64,000 nucleotides of DNA from an uncultured Oscillospiraceae bacterium (lineage in GTDB: Bacteria > Bacillota > Clostridia > Oscillospirales > Oscillospiraceae). Of this stretch, positions 25,564-33,080 are shown one piece after another. Under the pieces are notes generated by a model that saw nothing but the letters and a program-made list of their open reading frames with translations, was not told the DNA's origin and searched no databases. Made by a program: the position numbers and the translations under genes. The stretch spans positions 1 through 64,000 of the forward strand of contig CANRNF010000004.1 of the NCBI GenBank assembly GCA_947631865.1. The letters run 5' to 3'. The number at the start of each line of letters is the position of its first letter. Position 1 is the stretch's first letter.

Positions 25564-25594
25564 AAGGGCCGTGGGCTTTTCCACGGCCCTTTTG
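25564..25594 (+). terminator. Intrinsic terminator after the surface protein
   Basis: AAGGGCCGTGG and CCACGGCCCTT form an 11-bp stem around a GCTTTT loop, followed by TTT. Confidence 0.85.
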
Positions 25595-25622
25595 CAAACG
25601 ACCTTTTGAAAGGCGGTGCTCT

Positions 25623-27266
25623 GTGAGAGAGCTGACAGCGAAAATAACGCGGCGGCTGGCCGCGCTCATACTGGCGTTCTGTCTCCTGCTCCTGACCGGC
25701 TGCGGAGGGGAAGAGGCGCCGGGGCCCGCAGAGTATCAGGAGGGCGAGGTCTTTCGTCTGGGCATGACGGAGCAGCCCGACAGCCTCAATCCTTTTTTGG
25801 CCAGGGACCGCATCAGCAAGGAGTTTTTCCTGTTGGCTTACGACCCCCTGTGGCGCCTTGACGCCTCCGGGGAACCGGTGAACTGTCTGGTGGAGGACTG
25901 GAGCCTTTCCAGCGATCAGCTCACTTGGACGGTGCGCCTGCGGAAGGACGTGTCTTTCTCCGATGGCGTGCGCCTGACCTCTGCGGACGTGGCGTTCACC
26001 TACGAGGAGCTCATGCGAGGCGACACCGCCTATACCCACTGCTTTGATGGCATAACCAGCTTGCGCTGTCCGGATGACTACACGCTCATCATCACCACCT
26101 CCTATGTGAAGGGTGACATGCAATATCTGGACGTGCCCATCCTGCCCAAACATATCTGGGCCGCCTATGAGGGCAATATGGCAGGCTTCGACAATGAGAA
26201 TATGGTCGGCTCCGGACCCTTCGTCCGCCAGATCGTGGATGTGGGCCCCCAGGAGATCAGCTGGACCTTCAGCGCCCGGGCCAACTATTTCGGCGGCGCG
26301 CCGAAGGTGGGCGGCCTCAAATTCATCTATTACGCCACCGCTACCGGGGCAGGGCGGGCCATATCCCCCGCGGAGCCGGAGCTTGACGGCGTCCTTGGTC
26401 TCACGGATGTGCAGCTCACCACCCTGGAGGGCGTGCCCGGCATGCAGCTCATGCAGACTTACCTGCCCGGCTCCCAAGTGTGGGCCGTGGCATTCAATAC
26501 CCGGGACAGCGTGTTTCAGGAGGCGTCTCTGCGCCAGATGGTGGAGTACTGCGCGGACAGAGAGCGGATCGTTTCCATGTCCGCCGGCGACGCGGCCATG
26601 GCCGGAAGCTCCTGGTCCAGCCCCGGCGTATACTATCACTGCAGCGTGAACGGTCTGCGCACCTATAACCCGGAGGCTGCCAGGGCTATCCTCAGCTCCA
26701 TGGGCTATTCCGATGTGGACATGGATGGGTATCTGGAGCACATCGGGACCAGGGAAAAGCTGAGCCTCACCCTGTATACGGGCTCTGGGGACGACTGGTC
26801 CTCCTCGGCGGCCACTATCCTCACCGAGGCGCTGACGTCCCTGGGTGTACAGGTGGACCGGCGGGTGACGGACGGGCCTGTTGAGGACGTGTGCGGTCCC
26901 CAGGACGAGTGGGACATGTGCATGCTCTCCTGGCGCGGCGACAGCAACGCCGTGCTGGCCGCGCGGCAGTTTGTCGGCTCCGCTGACAGCCTGACCGGCT
27001 GGAGCAGCGAGAACTATACGACCACCTTTGGGCGGCTGCAGACGGCCCTGGACCGGGAGGACGCCCGGGACCTGGCCGGACAGCTGCAGCAGATCGTCTA
27101 CGACGAGTGCCCCTATCTCATCCTGGGCTACTACAGCGATATCCAGGCCGTCCGCCAGGACGCATGGACTGGCTATGAGGACACCCTGAACGCCGCCGGC
27201 GGGCTGTTCTGCAACGGCAGCATCGACGCCTATATGACCCTGGCCCGCGCTGAGGCGGGCGAATGA
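25623..27266 (+). CDS. Oligopeptide/solute-binding lipoprotein of an ABC importer (SBP_bac_5 family)
   Basis: A 547-residue lipoprotein with a GTG start, a signal sequence and the lipobox LLTGC (cysteine 27). It has the family-5 opening EVFRLGMTEQPDSLNPF and the later WTVRLRKDVSFSDG, VAFTYEE and ILPKHIWA. Such proteins deliver oligopeptides or nickel to Opp/Dpp permeases. No permease or ATPase genes are adjacent, so it is either an orphan receptor using another locus or part of a signalling input. The aminotransferase gene starts 23 nt downstream and is probably co-transcribed. Confidence 0.88.
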   Translation: MRELTAKITRRLAALILAFCLLLLTGCGGEEAPGPAEYQEGEVFRLGMTEQPDSLNPFLARDRISKEFFLLAYDPLWRLDASGEPVNCLVEDWSLSSDQLTWTVRLRKDVSFSDGVRLTSADVAFTYEELMRGDTAYTHCFDGITSLRCPDDYTLIITTSYVKGDMQYLDVPILPKHIWAAYEGNMAGFDNENMVGSGPFVRQIVDVGPQEISWTFSARANYFGGAPKVGGLKFIYYATATGAGRAISPAEPELDGVLGLTDVQLTTLEGVPGMQLMQTYLPGSQVWAVAFNTRDSVFQEASLRQMVEYCADRERIVSMSAGDAAMAGSSWSSPGVYYHCSVNGLRTYNPEAARAILSSMGYSDVDMDGYLEHIGTREKLSLTLYTGSGDDWSSSAATILTEALTSLGVQVDRRVTDGPVEDVCGPQDEWDMCMLSWRGDSNAVLAARQFVGSADSLTGWSSENYTTTFGRLQTALDREDARDLAGQLQQIVYDECPYLILGYYSDIQAVRQDAWTGYEDTLNAAGGLFCNGSIDAYMTLARAEAGE

Positions 27267-27289
27267 AGTAACGACAAGGAGCTTTTGGC

Positions 27290-28429
27290 ATGGAACTGAC
27301 CATCAACGCCGCCGCGAAAAACGAGCGTCTTTCCGGTATCCGGGAATTCACCTATCTGGTCCGGGCCACCCCCGGCGCCATCGGCTTCACCCTGGGCGAG
27401 CCGGACCTTAATACGCCCGAGGACGTGAAGGCCGCCGCCAAGGCCGCTCTGGACGCCAACGACACCCATTATCCTCCCGGAAACGGCTATCCGGAGACCC
27501 TGCAGGCCATATCCGACTATGAAAAGCGGGCCCACGGCCTCTGCTACAGCCCCGAGGAGGTCATCCTCACCGACGGGGCCACGGAGGGCCTGTTCGTGTC
27601 CCTGTTCACGGTGCTGGACCCCGGCGATGAGGTCATCATCCCCACGCCCGCTTTTGGCCTGTACGAGTCCATCACCCGTCTGGCCCGTGGCGTGCCCGTG
27701 GCCCTGCCTACGGAGGGCCATGATTTTCAGATAGATGCAAAGGAGCTGGCCGCCGCTGTCACAGACAGGACCAAGGCCATCATCCTCACGTCCCCCAACA
27801 ACCCCACCGGCTGCATCTATACGAAGGCCACCCTGGACGCCATACACCAGGTGCTGAAGGACAAGCCAATATTCGTGATCTGTGACGATGTGTACCGGGA
27901 GCTTGTCTACTCCGGGGAGTACCACAGCTTTTCCGAGTACCAGGACATGCGTGAGCGGATCATCGTGGTGCAGAGCTTTTCCAAGCCCTATGCCATGACC
28001 GGCTGGCGGCTGGGCTATATCCTGGCCGACGCGCCGCTGCGGGAGCGGCTGCAGGTGTTCCATCAGTACTGCGTCACCTCCGCGCCCAGCTTTCTCCAGC
28101 GGGCCTGCGCCGTGGCGCTGGAGAGCGACGTGGAGCCGGTGCGGCAGCTTTTTAAGCGCCGCCGGGACTATGTATACGGCCGGCTCAAGACTATGGGCTG
28201 GCAGGTCCGGGAGCCGGAGGGCGCCTTCTATTTCTTCATTCCCATCAGTCAATACGGCATGGATTCCGTCAGCTTCTGCAAAAAGCTCCTGGCGGAGGCG
28301 GGCGTGGGCATGATCCCCGGCGTATTCTTCGGCACGGAGGGCTACATGCGCATGAGCTATTGCTACTCTGACGCGGAGCTCAAAGAGGGCATGGACCGCC
28401 TGGAGAAATTTGTGAATGACAATCAATGA
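27290..28429 (+). CDS. PLP-dependent class I aminotransferase (PatA/AspC-like)
   Basis: A 379-residue fold-type I aminotransferase. It has the N-terminal FTLGEPDLNTPEDV, the TSPNNPTG substrate loop, and the PLP lysine in SFSKPYAMTGWRLGY near residue 232, with the phosphate-binding arginine region FGTEGYMRMSY at the C-terminus. It is closest in look to the PatA or aromatic/aspartate aminotransferases of Bacillota; the exact amino acid is uncertain. Coupling to a peptide-binding protein gene suggests peptide or amino acid catabolism. A strong terminator follows. Confidence 0.88.
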   Translation: MELTINAAAKNERLSGIREFTYLVRATPGAIGFTLGEPDLNTPEDVKAAAKAALDANDTHYPPGNGYPETLQAISDYEKRAHGLCYSPEEVILTDGATEGLFVSLFTVLDPGDEVIIPTPAFGLYESITRLARGVPVALPTEGHDFQIDAKELAAAVTDRTKAIILTSPNNPTGCIYTKATLDAIHQVLKDKPIFVICDDVYRELVYSGEYHSFSEYQDMRERIIVVQSFSKPYAMTGWRLGYILADAPLRERLQVFHQYCVTSAPSFLQRACAVALESDVEPVRQLFKRRRDYVYGRLKTMGWQVREPEGAFYFFIPISQYGMDSVSFCKKLLAEAGVGMIPGVFFGTEGYMRMSYCYSDAELKEGMDRLEKFVNDNQ

Positions 28430-28437
28430 AAATTAAA

Positions 28438-28472
28438 AAGCGGCGCTGCCATCCGTCTGGCAGCGCCGCTTT
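28438..28472. terminator. Bidirectional terminator between the aminotransferase gene and ireB
   Basis: AAGCGGCGCTGCCA and TGGCAGCGCCGCTT pair over 14 bp around TCCGTC, with A-rich sequence on the left and TT on the right, serving both converging genes. Confidence 0.85.
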
Positions 28473-28484
28473 ATGTGTATAGGT

Positions 28485-28727
28485 TTATTTTTGTAGATAC
28501 GCCGAGACAAGCTCCTGCAGCAGATCGTCCCGGTCCAGCCGGCAGATCAGGGTGCGGGCGTTGTTGTAGTTGGTGATGTAAGTGGGGTCCTCGGAGAGGA
28601 TGTAGCCAACGATCTGGTTGATGGGGTTATAGCCCTTCACCAGCAGGGAACTGTAGACGCTGGACATGATCTCCCGGATCTCCGCGCTGTGGTCTACGAC
28701 CTTGAACTTACGGGTGGATTCTTCCAT
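28485..28727 (-). CDS. ireB: IreB-family regulatory phosphoprotein (UPF0297)
   Basis: An 80-residue small protein containing the invariant family core YNPINQIVGYILSEDPTYIT. In Enterococcus, IreB is phosphorylated on threonines by the PASTA kinase IreK and limits cephalosporin resistance. The ATG at 28727 is chosen for the family length and an AAGGAGGGA ribosome-binding site; the frame extends 25 codons further up through the promoter. It usually lies beside ruvX and alaS; here it is a single-gene unit, divergent from nnrD. Confidence 0.9.
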   Translation of the reverse strand: MEESTRKFKVVDHSAEIREIMSSVYSSLLVKGYNPINQIVGYILSEDPTYITNYNNARTLICRLDRDDLLQELVSAYLQK

Positions 28728-28777
28728 GTTCCTATCCCTCCTTGCGTCTTTTATCCTTGGTGCTCTCCCATGACCGT

Positions 28778-28795
28778 AGTATACCATATATGGTA
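28778..28795 (-). promoter_or_regulatory. ireB -10 element with an overlapping palindromic operator candidate
   Basis: On the minus strand TATACT (28778-28783) is a good -10. The 14-bp palindrome TACCATATATGGTA (28782-28795) overlaps it and fills the spacer. A near copy lies inside the surface-operon promoter at 35091-35103. Confidence 0.55.
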
Positions 28796-28860
28796 GGTAC
28801 AAAATGTTACAGAAGTATTAAAAATAAATTACAACGCAAAACGTTGTCGACCGGTTTGAA

Positions 28861-28889
28861 TTGACGTACGCAGGCCGGGATATTATAAT
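28861..28889 (+). promoter_or_regulatory. Vegetative promoter of nnrD
   Basis: TTGACG (28861-28866), 17 nt, TATAAT (28884-28889), 23 nt before the ATG. A 6-bp inverted repeat (ACAACG/CGTTGT, about 28831-28847) lies just upstream and could be an operator. Confidence 0.85.
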
Positions 28890-28911
28890 GGGCCGAAAAG
28901 GGGGCGAGACC

Positions 28912-30429
28912 ATGGAGCTGTCCGACGCCAAGCGCATGAAAGCTGCCGATGAAGCGGCTATCCACGGCAGGGGCATACCGTCCCTCAAACTCATGGAGAC
29001 TGCGGCGGGCCACTTAGCCCTGGCCGCGGCGGAGCTTGCCGGGCGGAACAAGACTGCCATGGTTTTCTGCGGCCCCGGCAACAACGGCGGTGACGGTATC
29101 GCCGCCGCCCGCATCCTGATGGATATGGGCTTTTCGGTGCGGTGCCTTCTGGTGGGCAGCCGGGAGAAGATGACAGAGGATGCCCGGAGCATGGAGCGCG
29201 AGCTCCAGTCCGCTGGAGGCGCCCTGGAGACGTTCGACCCCAAAGACGAAGATCTGACGGCGGAACTCAAAGCCGCCGGCGTGCTGGTAGACGCCATCTT
29301 TGGCATCGGCCTGAAGCGCCCTCTGGAGGGGGACGCTCTCGCCGCTGTGAAGGTCATCAATGGCGCGGGACGGCCCGTGGTGTCTGCGGATATCCCCAGC
29401 GGCGTGTCGGCGGATACGGGCGCGGTGCTTGGCGCGGCGGTGCGGGCCGACAGTACCGTGACCTTCTCCCTGGCCAAGCCCGGCCACTTCGTGGAACCGG
29501 GGTGCGTATTCACGGGCGAACTGCTGGTACGGGACATCGGTCTCCCGGCCGACATCGTGAAAGGGGCCGGCTGCGGCGTCTACGCCATCCACGGGGAGGA
29601 CCTGGCGCTTCCGAAGCGCGCCGCCGTGAGCCACAAGGGCGACTATGGAAAGCTCCTCATCGCCGCTGGCAGCGTGGGCTATACTGGCGCGCCTGCCCTC
29701 TGCGCCCGGGCGGCTGTGAGAGGCGGGGCAGGGCTGGTCTATCTGGCTGTCCCCGCGGATATATATGAGATAGAGGCGGGGAAGCTGGACGAGGCCATGG
29801 TGTTCCCCGCGGCGGGAAGCGAGACTGGCCGCTTTGCCCGGGAGGCTATTCCAGCCCTGAAAGAGAGGCTGGGCGCCTGCGGCGTGTGCGTTGTGGGCCC
29901 GGGCCTGGGCCGGGACGAGGACACAGCCGCGGTGACGGCGGCGATCCTGCGGGCTTCCGCTGGCCCTGTAGTGGCGGACGCGGACGCCCTGTGGGCCATC
30001 GCGGAGACGCCGGAGCTCCTCGCTGAGGCGGCAGGCCCTGTTGTGCTCACGCCCCACGAGGGGGAGTTCGCCCGGCTGCTGGGCCGTCCGGTGCAGGACC
30101 GGCTCACCGACGCCCTCGCCTATGCGGCGGAGCGCAAGTGCGCCCTGGTCCTCAAAGGCCACCGGACGATCTGCGCCTTCCCGGACGGCAAGGCCTATAT
30201 CATCGACGCCGGCAATCCAGGCATGGCCTCCGGCGGCACAGGAGACGTGCTGGCGGGCGTCATCGGGGCGCTGCTGGGGCAGTTCCCGCCCCGGCGTGCG
30301 GTGGTGACGGCCTGCTGGCTCCACGCCCGGGCCGGGGACATAGCCGCGGAAAAGATGGGCGAATACGCCCTGCAGGCGGGGGACGTCATCGATGCCCTGC
30401 CTCAGGCGGAACTGGAGATCACGAGATAA
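28912..30429 (+). CDS. nnrD: Bifunctional NAD(P)H-hydrate epimerase / ADP-dependent (S)-NAD(P)H-hydrate dehydratase
   Basis: A 505-residue fusion. The N-terminal YjeF/NnrE epimerase domain (about 1-210) carries GPGNNGGDGIAAARIL and SADIPSGVSADTG. The C-terminal NnrD ribokinase-like dehydratase (about 225-500) carries VVGPGLGRDEDT, LTPHEGEFARLLG and the nucleotide-site NPGMASGGTGDVLAG. The enzyme repairs hydrated NAD(P)H. The ATG at 28912 follows AGGGGGCGAG. It opens a probable operon with the lipoprotein, alr and mazF, echoing the Bacillus acpS-ydcC-alr-ndoAI-ndoA region. Confidence 0.93.
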   Translation: MELSDAKRMKAADEAAIHGRGIPSLKLMETAAGHLALAAAELAGRNKTAMVFCGPGNNGGDGIAAARILMDMGFSVRCLLVGSREKMTEDARSMERELQSAGGALETFDPKDEDLTAELKAAGVLVDAIFGIGLKRPLEGDALAAVKVINGAGRPVVSADIPSGVSADTGAVLGAAVRADSTVTFSLAKPGHFVEPGCVFTGELLVRDIGLPADIVKGAGCGVYAIHGEDLALPKRAAVSHKGDYGKLLIAAGSVGYTGAPALCARAAVRGGAGLVYLAVPADIYEIEAGKLDEAMVFPAAGSETGRFAREAIPALKERLGACGVCVVGPGLGRDEDTAAVTAAILRASAGPVVADADALWAIAETPELLAEAAGPVVLTPHEGEFARLLGRPVQDRLTDALAYAAERKCALVLKGHRTICAFPDGKAYIIDAGNPGMASGGTGDVLAGVIGALLGQFPPRRAVVTACWLHARAGDIAAEKMGEYALQAGDVIDALPQAELEITR

Positions 30430-30439
30430 GGAGCGTTCC

Positions 30440-31000
30440 ATGCGGAAACGAGTCATTTCCGCACTGATGATGACCCTCCTGCTGCTGCCGGGCTGCGGCG
30501 GACGGGAGGCACGGTTGGAAAGAGCATTTGACAGCCTGCGCCAGGCGGTGACGGCGGCCAGGAGCATCACCTTTCAGACGGCTATGACGGCGGACTACGG
30601 AGACACGGCCGCTGAATATACCCTGGCTGTTTCCTACGACGGGCAGCGAACGCAGATCGAAATATTGGCCCCGGAGATCATCGCAGGGGTGAAGGCCACG
30701 GCCCTGCGGGGCGAGACATCTGTTTCCTACGAGGGCGTCATATTGGGCGCGGGCCCACTGGACAAGGAGGGGACCACGCCGGTGAGCGCCGTGCCGGTGA
30801 TGCTGGATGCGCTGGCCAGCGCCTATGTGGAGCTGCTCTGGTGGGACGGGGACTATATGGCCGCCCGGTTCTACGTGGGAGAGAGCTCCGTATTGACTGT
30901 GTGGCTGGACGGAGACACCATGCTGCCCCGGGCGGCGGAGCTGGCCGCCGACGGGCGGACAGCGGTGACCATGGATATCACGGACTGGCTACTAAGCTAG
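30440..31000 (+). CDS. LolA/YdcC-like lipoprotein
   Basis: A 186-residue lipoprotein (lipobox LLLPGC, cysteine 19). The mature part looks like a curved beta-sheet of the LolA/LppX type, with alternating strands such as SITFQTAMTADYGD, AEYTLAVSYDGQRTQIEIL and YMAARFYVGESSVLTVWL. Its place between nnrD and alr matches Bacillus ydcC. Role unknown; a lipid or membrane-stress binding function is only inferred. The ATG is preceded by ATAAGGAG. Confidence 0.75.
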   Translation: MRKRVISALMMTLLLLPGCGGREARLERAFDSLRQAVTAARSITFQTAMTADYGDTAAEYTLAVSYDGQRTQIEILAPEIIAGVKATALRGETSVSYEGVILGAGPLDKEGTTPVSAVPVMLDALASAYVELLWWDGDYMAARFYVGESSVLTVWLDGDTMLPRAAELAADGRTAVTMDITDWLLS

Positions 31001-31025
31001 TTTTGGATACAAAGGAGAAAGAGAT

Positions 31026-32147
31026 ATGACAGACGAGACAAAGAGGACATGGGCGGAGATCGACTTGGGCGCCATCGAGCACAACTACCGGGCCATGCGG
31101 GCCAAACTGGCCCCGGGTACCCGCTTTTTGGGCGTGGTGAAGGCCAATGCCTATGGCCACGGGGCGGTGCAGGTATCCCGGCTGCTGGCAGGCCTGGGCT
31201 GCGAGTATCTGGCGGTGGCGTGCCTGGATGAGGCGCTGGAGCTTCGCCGGGCAGGGATAAAGCTTCCCATCCTTATTTTGGGCTACACGCCGCCTCAGTA
31301 CGCCGTGACCCTGGCGGAAAATGACGTCACCCAGGCGGTGGGGAGCTTTGCCGTGGCGGAGGCCCTGAACGAGGCGCTGGCGGGTACGGGACTCACACTG
31401 AAGGTGCACTTCAAGCTGGAGACCGGCATGGGCAGGACGGGGTTCCGGGCCTACGGCGGGACGGCGCTTGCCGACGCCGCCAAGGCCATGGCGCTGCCCC
31501 GCTTGGAGCCGGAGGGCGTGTTCACCCATTTCTGCGTCTCTGACGGGGATGAGGGCGTGCGGGATTTCACCTGGACCCAGCTGGAACGGTTCAAGACCGG
31601 CTTCCAGGCCATAGAGGCCCAGGCGGGCAAGGCCTTTCAGATACACCACTGCACCAACTCCGGGGCCATGATCGCCTTCCCGGAGACCTATATGGACATG
31701 GTCCGGCCCGGCGTGGCGCTTTACGGCGTCTATCCCGGCACCGACAGGGGGGACCTGGACCTTGTCCCGGCCATGAGCCTCAAGAGCAGGGTGGCCTATG
31801 TGGAGGACCACCAGCCGGGGGACACCATCAGCTACGGCCGCACCTTCACCGTGGAAAAGCCCAGCCGCATCGCCGTGCTGCCCATCGGCTATGCCGACGG
31901 CCTGCACCGGGCGCTGTCCAATAAGCTGACGGTGGATATCGGCGGACAAAAGGTCCGGCAGGCGGGCCGTATCTGCATGGATATGTGCATGCTGGACGTG
32001 ACGGGAACAGACGTGAAGAGCGGCGACGTGGCGGAGATCTTCGGCAAGGTCATGCCCGCCGGGGAGGTCGCAGACCTGGCTGGGACCATCCATTATGAGC
32101 TTTTCTGCGCCGTGAGCCCCCGGGTGCCGCGCATCTACGTACAGTAA
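31026..32147 (+). CDS. alr: Alanine racemase
   Basis: A 373-residue PLP enzyme with the lysine-bearing VVKANAYGHGAVQV (lysine 39), AVACLDEALELR, the HCTNSGAM region and the catalytic-tyrosine region GVALYGVYPG. It converts L- to D-alanine for peptidoglycan. AAGGAGAAAGAG precedes the ATG. It lies between the lipoprotein and mazF as in Bacillus. Confidence 0.95.
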   Translation: MTDETKRTWAEIDLGAIEHNYRAMRAKLAPGTRFLGVVKANAYGHGAVQVSRLLAGLGCEYLAVACLDEALELRRAGIKLPILILGYTPPQYAVTLAENDVTQAVGSFAVAEALNEALAGTGLTLKVHFKLETGMGRTGFRAYGGTALADAAKAMALPRLEPEGVFTHFCVSDGDEGVRDFTWTQLERFKTGFQAIEAQAGKAFQIHHCTNSGAMIAFPETYMDMVRPGVALYGVYPGTDRGDLDLVPAMSLKSRVAYVEDHQPGDTISYGRTFTVEKPSRIAVLPIGYADGLHRALSNKLTVDIGGQKVRQAGRICMDMCMLDVTGTDVKSGDVAEIFGKVMPAGEVADLAGTIHYELFCAVSPRVPRIYVQ

Positions 32148-32188
32148 GTATAAAATATGCCTCTCCGTGGGAGAATAGAAGCGTGTCC

Positions 32189-32203
32189 GTACATAGAATG
32201 TAC
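32189..32203. promoter_or_regulatory. Inverted repeat upstream of mazF
   Basis: GTACAT and ATGTAC flank AGA in the 85-nt gap between alr and mazF. It is a perfect 6+3+6 inverted repeat where a toxin operator could lie. No mazE-like frame is present in this gap. Confidence 0.4.
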
Positions 32204-32232
32204 CGGGCGACTCTTTCACGGAAGGTGCTCAC

Positions 32233-32595
32233 ATGACAAATCCGGTTCGACGCGGAGACATCTATTACGCCGATCTCAGCCCCGTGGTCGGTTCGGAGCA
32301 GGGCGGCCTGCGCCCTGTGCTCATCATCCAGAACGACACGGGCAACCGCCACAGCCCCACAGTGATCGCCGCGGCCATCACCTCCCAGGTGGGGAAGGCC
32401 CGGCTGCCCACCCACATCGAGATACAGGCCCCCGACAGCGGCCTTACACGGGACAGTGTGATATTGCTGGAGCAGATACGCACGCTGGACAAATCCCGCC
32501 TGCGGGAGCGGATGGGAAAGCTGTCCGGTCCCACCATGACCAAGGTGGATGACGCCATCGCCGTCAGTTTCGGCCTGAACCAGTCTCTGTCGTAA
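32233..32595 (+). CDS. mazF: MazF/PemK-type endoribonuclease toxin (NdoA-like), without an adjacent antitoxin gene
   Basis: A 120-residue protein with the full MazF core: [45 protein letters not shown] and [17 protein letters not shown]. Relatives cut single-stranded RNA at short motifs (UACAU in Bacillus). In Bacillus the antitoxin ndoAI lies between alr and ndoA; here those 85 nt encode nothing similar. The protein looks intact, so an antitoxin is probably encoded elsewhere or activity is otherwise restrained. A strong terminator follows at once. Confidence 0.9.
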   Translation: MTNPVRRGDIYYADLSPVVGSEQGGLRPVLIIQNDTGNRHSPTVIAAAITSQVGKARLPTHIEIQAPDSGLTRDSVILLEQIRTLDKSRLRERMGKLSGPTMTKVDDAIAVSFGLNQSLS

Positions 32596-32602
32596 AATCC
32601 AG

Positions 32603-32639
32603 CCCTCCGTCATACACTTCGTATGACGGAGGGTTTTGT
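32603..32639 (+). terminator. Terminator whose 3' arm carries the Shine-Dalgarno site of the next gene
   Basis: CCCTCCGTCATAC (32603-32615) pairs perfectly over 13 bp with GTATGACGGAGGG (32621-32633), followed by TTTTGTT. The GGAGGG in the right arm is 7 nt before the ATG at 32641, so the same sequence serves mazF termination and, on readthrough, hides the ribosome-binding site. Confidence 0.8.
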
Positions 32640-32640
32640 T

Positions 32641-32994
32641 ATGACTGTACCTATCTACATCGACGGGAAGGAGACGGGCTCGCTGGATATCCGGCGGGAA
32701 GGGCCTGTCACGGTGATGCGGGCGGATCTGGAAGACGTGGGCCGGGTGGTGCGGCTCACGGTCTTTGGAGAGAGGGAGGGCTATCTGGGCGTCCCGGAGC
32801 CAGCGGACGGGCGGCTGAAACTGACAAAGCGCCTGAGTCCGACCCAGATGCGCGCTTTTCCGAAGTATCCCGGCTATGCCGCTGAGAGGGCTGTGGAGGC
32901 AAAAAAGGAGCCTGCGCCCGTGTCCGTGAGCACCGGGGCAGAGGAGCCGGGGCGGCATGTGCTCTGGATGGGGGGCAAGCCCCATTATTTCTGA
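32641..32994 (+). CDS. Small protein of unknown function
   Basis: A 117-residue protein I do not recognise. The N-terminal 80 residues look like beta strands (TVPIYIDGKETGSLDIRREG, TVMRADLEDVGRVVRLTVFG); the tail is charged and ends HVLWMGGKPHYF. It has no signal peptide, membrane segment or catalytic motif. The ATG at 32641 is placed by GGAGGG 7 nt upstream, which sits in the arm of the preceding terminator. An ATG at 32623 lies inside the stem. A new promoter follows the gene. Confidence 0.65.
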   Translation: MTVPIYIDGKETGSLDIRREGPVTVMRADLEDVGRVVRLTVFGEREGYLGVPEPADGRLKLTKRLSPTQMRAFPKYPGYAAERAVEAKKEPAPVSVSTGAEEPGRHVLWMGGKPHYF

Positions 32995-33017
32995 TAGCCA
33001 AATGGAAAAATGTGTGC

Positions 33018-33023
33018 TATAAT
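33018..33023 (+). promoter_or_regulatory. -10 element upstream of the nucleoside phosphorylase gene
   Basis: A perfect TATAAT preceded by GTGTGC, 58 nt before the ATG at 33081. No clear -35 is visible. Confidence 0.5.
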
Positions 33024-33080
33024 AGGATAAAACAACCAAAAATTTTGCGCGATTTGCACAAAAGACAGGAGGCGGTCCCT

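Noticed and set aside
22674-26741. A 1355-codon open frame on the minus strand opposite the surface protein and lipoprotein genes
   Set aside because: It is antisense to two genes with signal peptides, known domains and good ribosome-binding sites. Its translation is low-complexity (Gly, His, Leu, Val rich), as expected from GC-rich codon bias, with no start signal.
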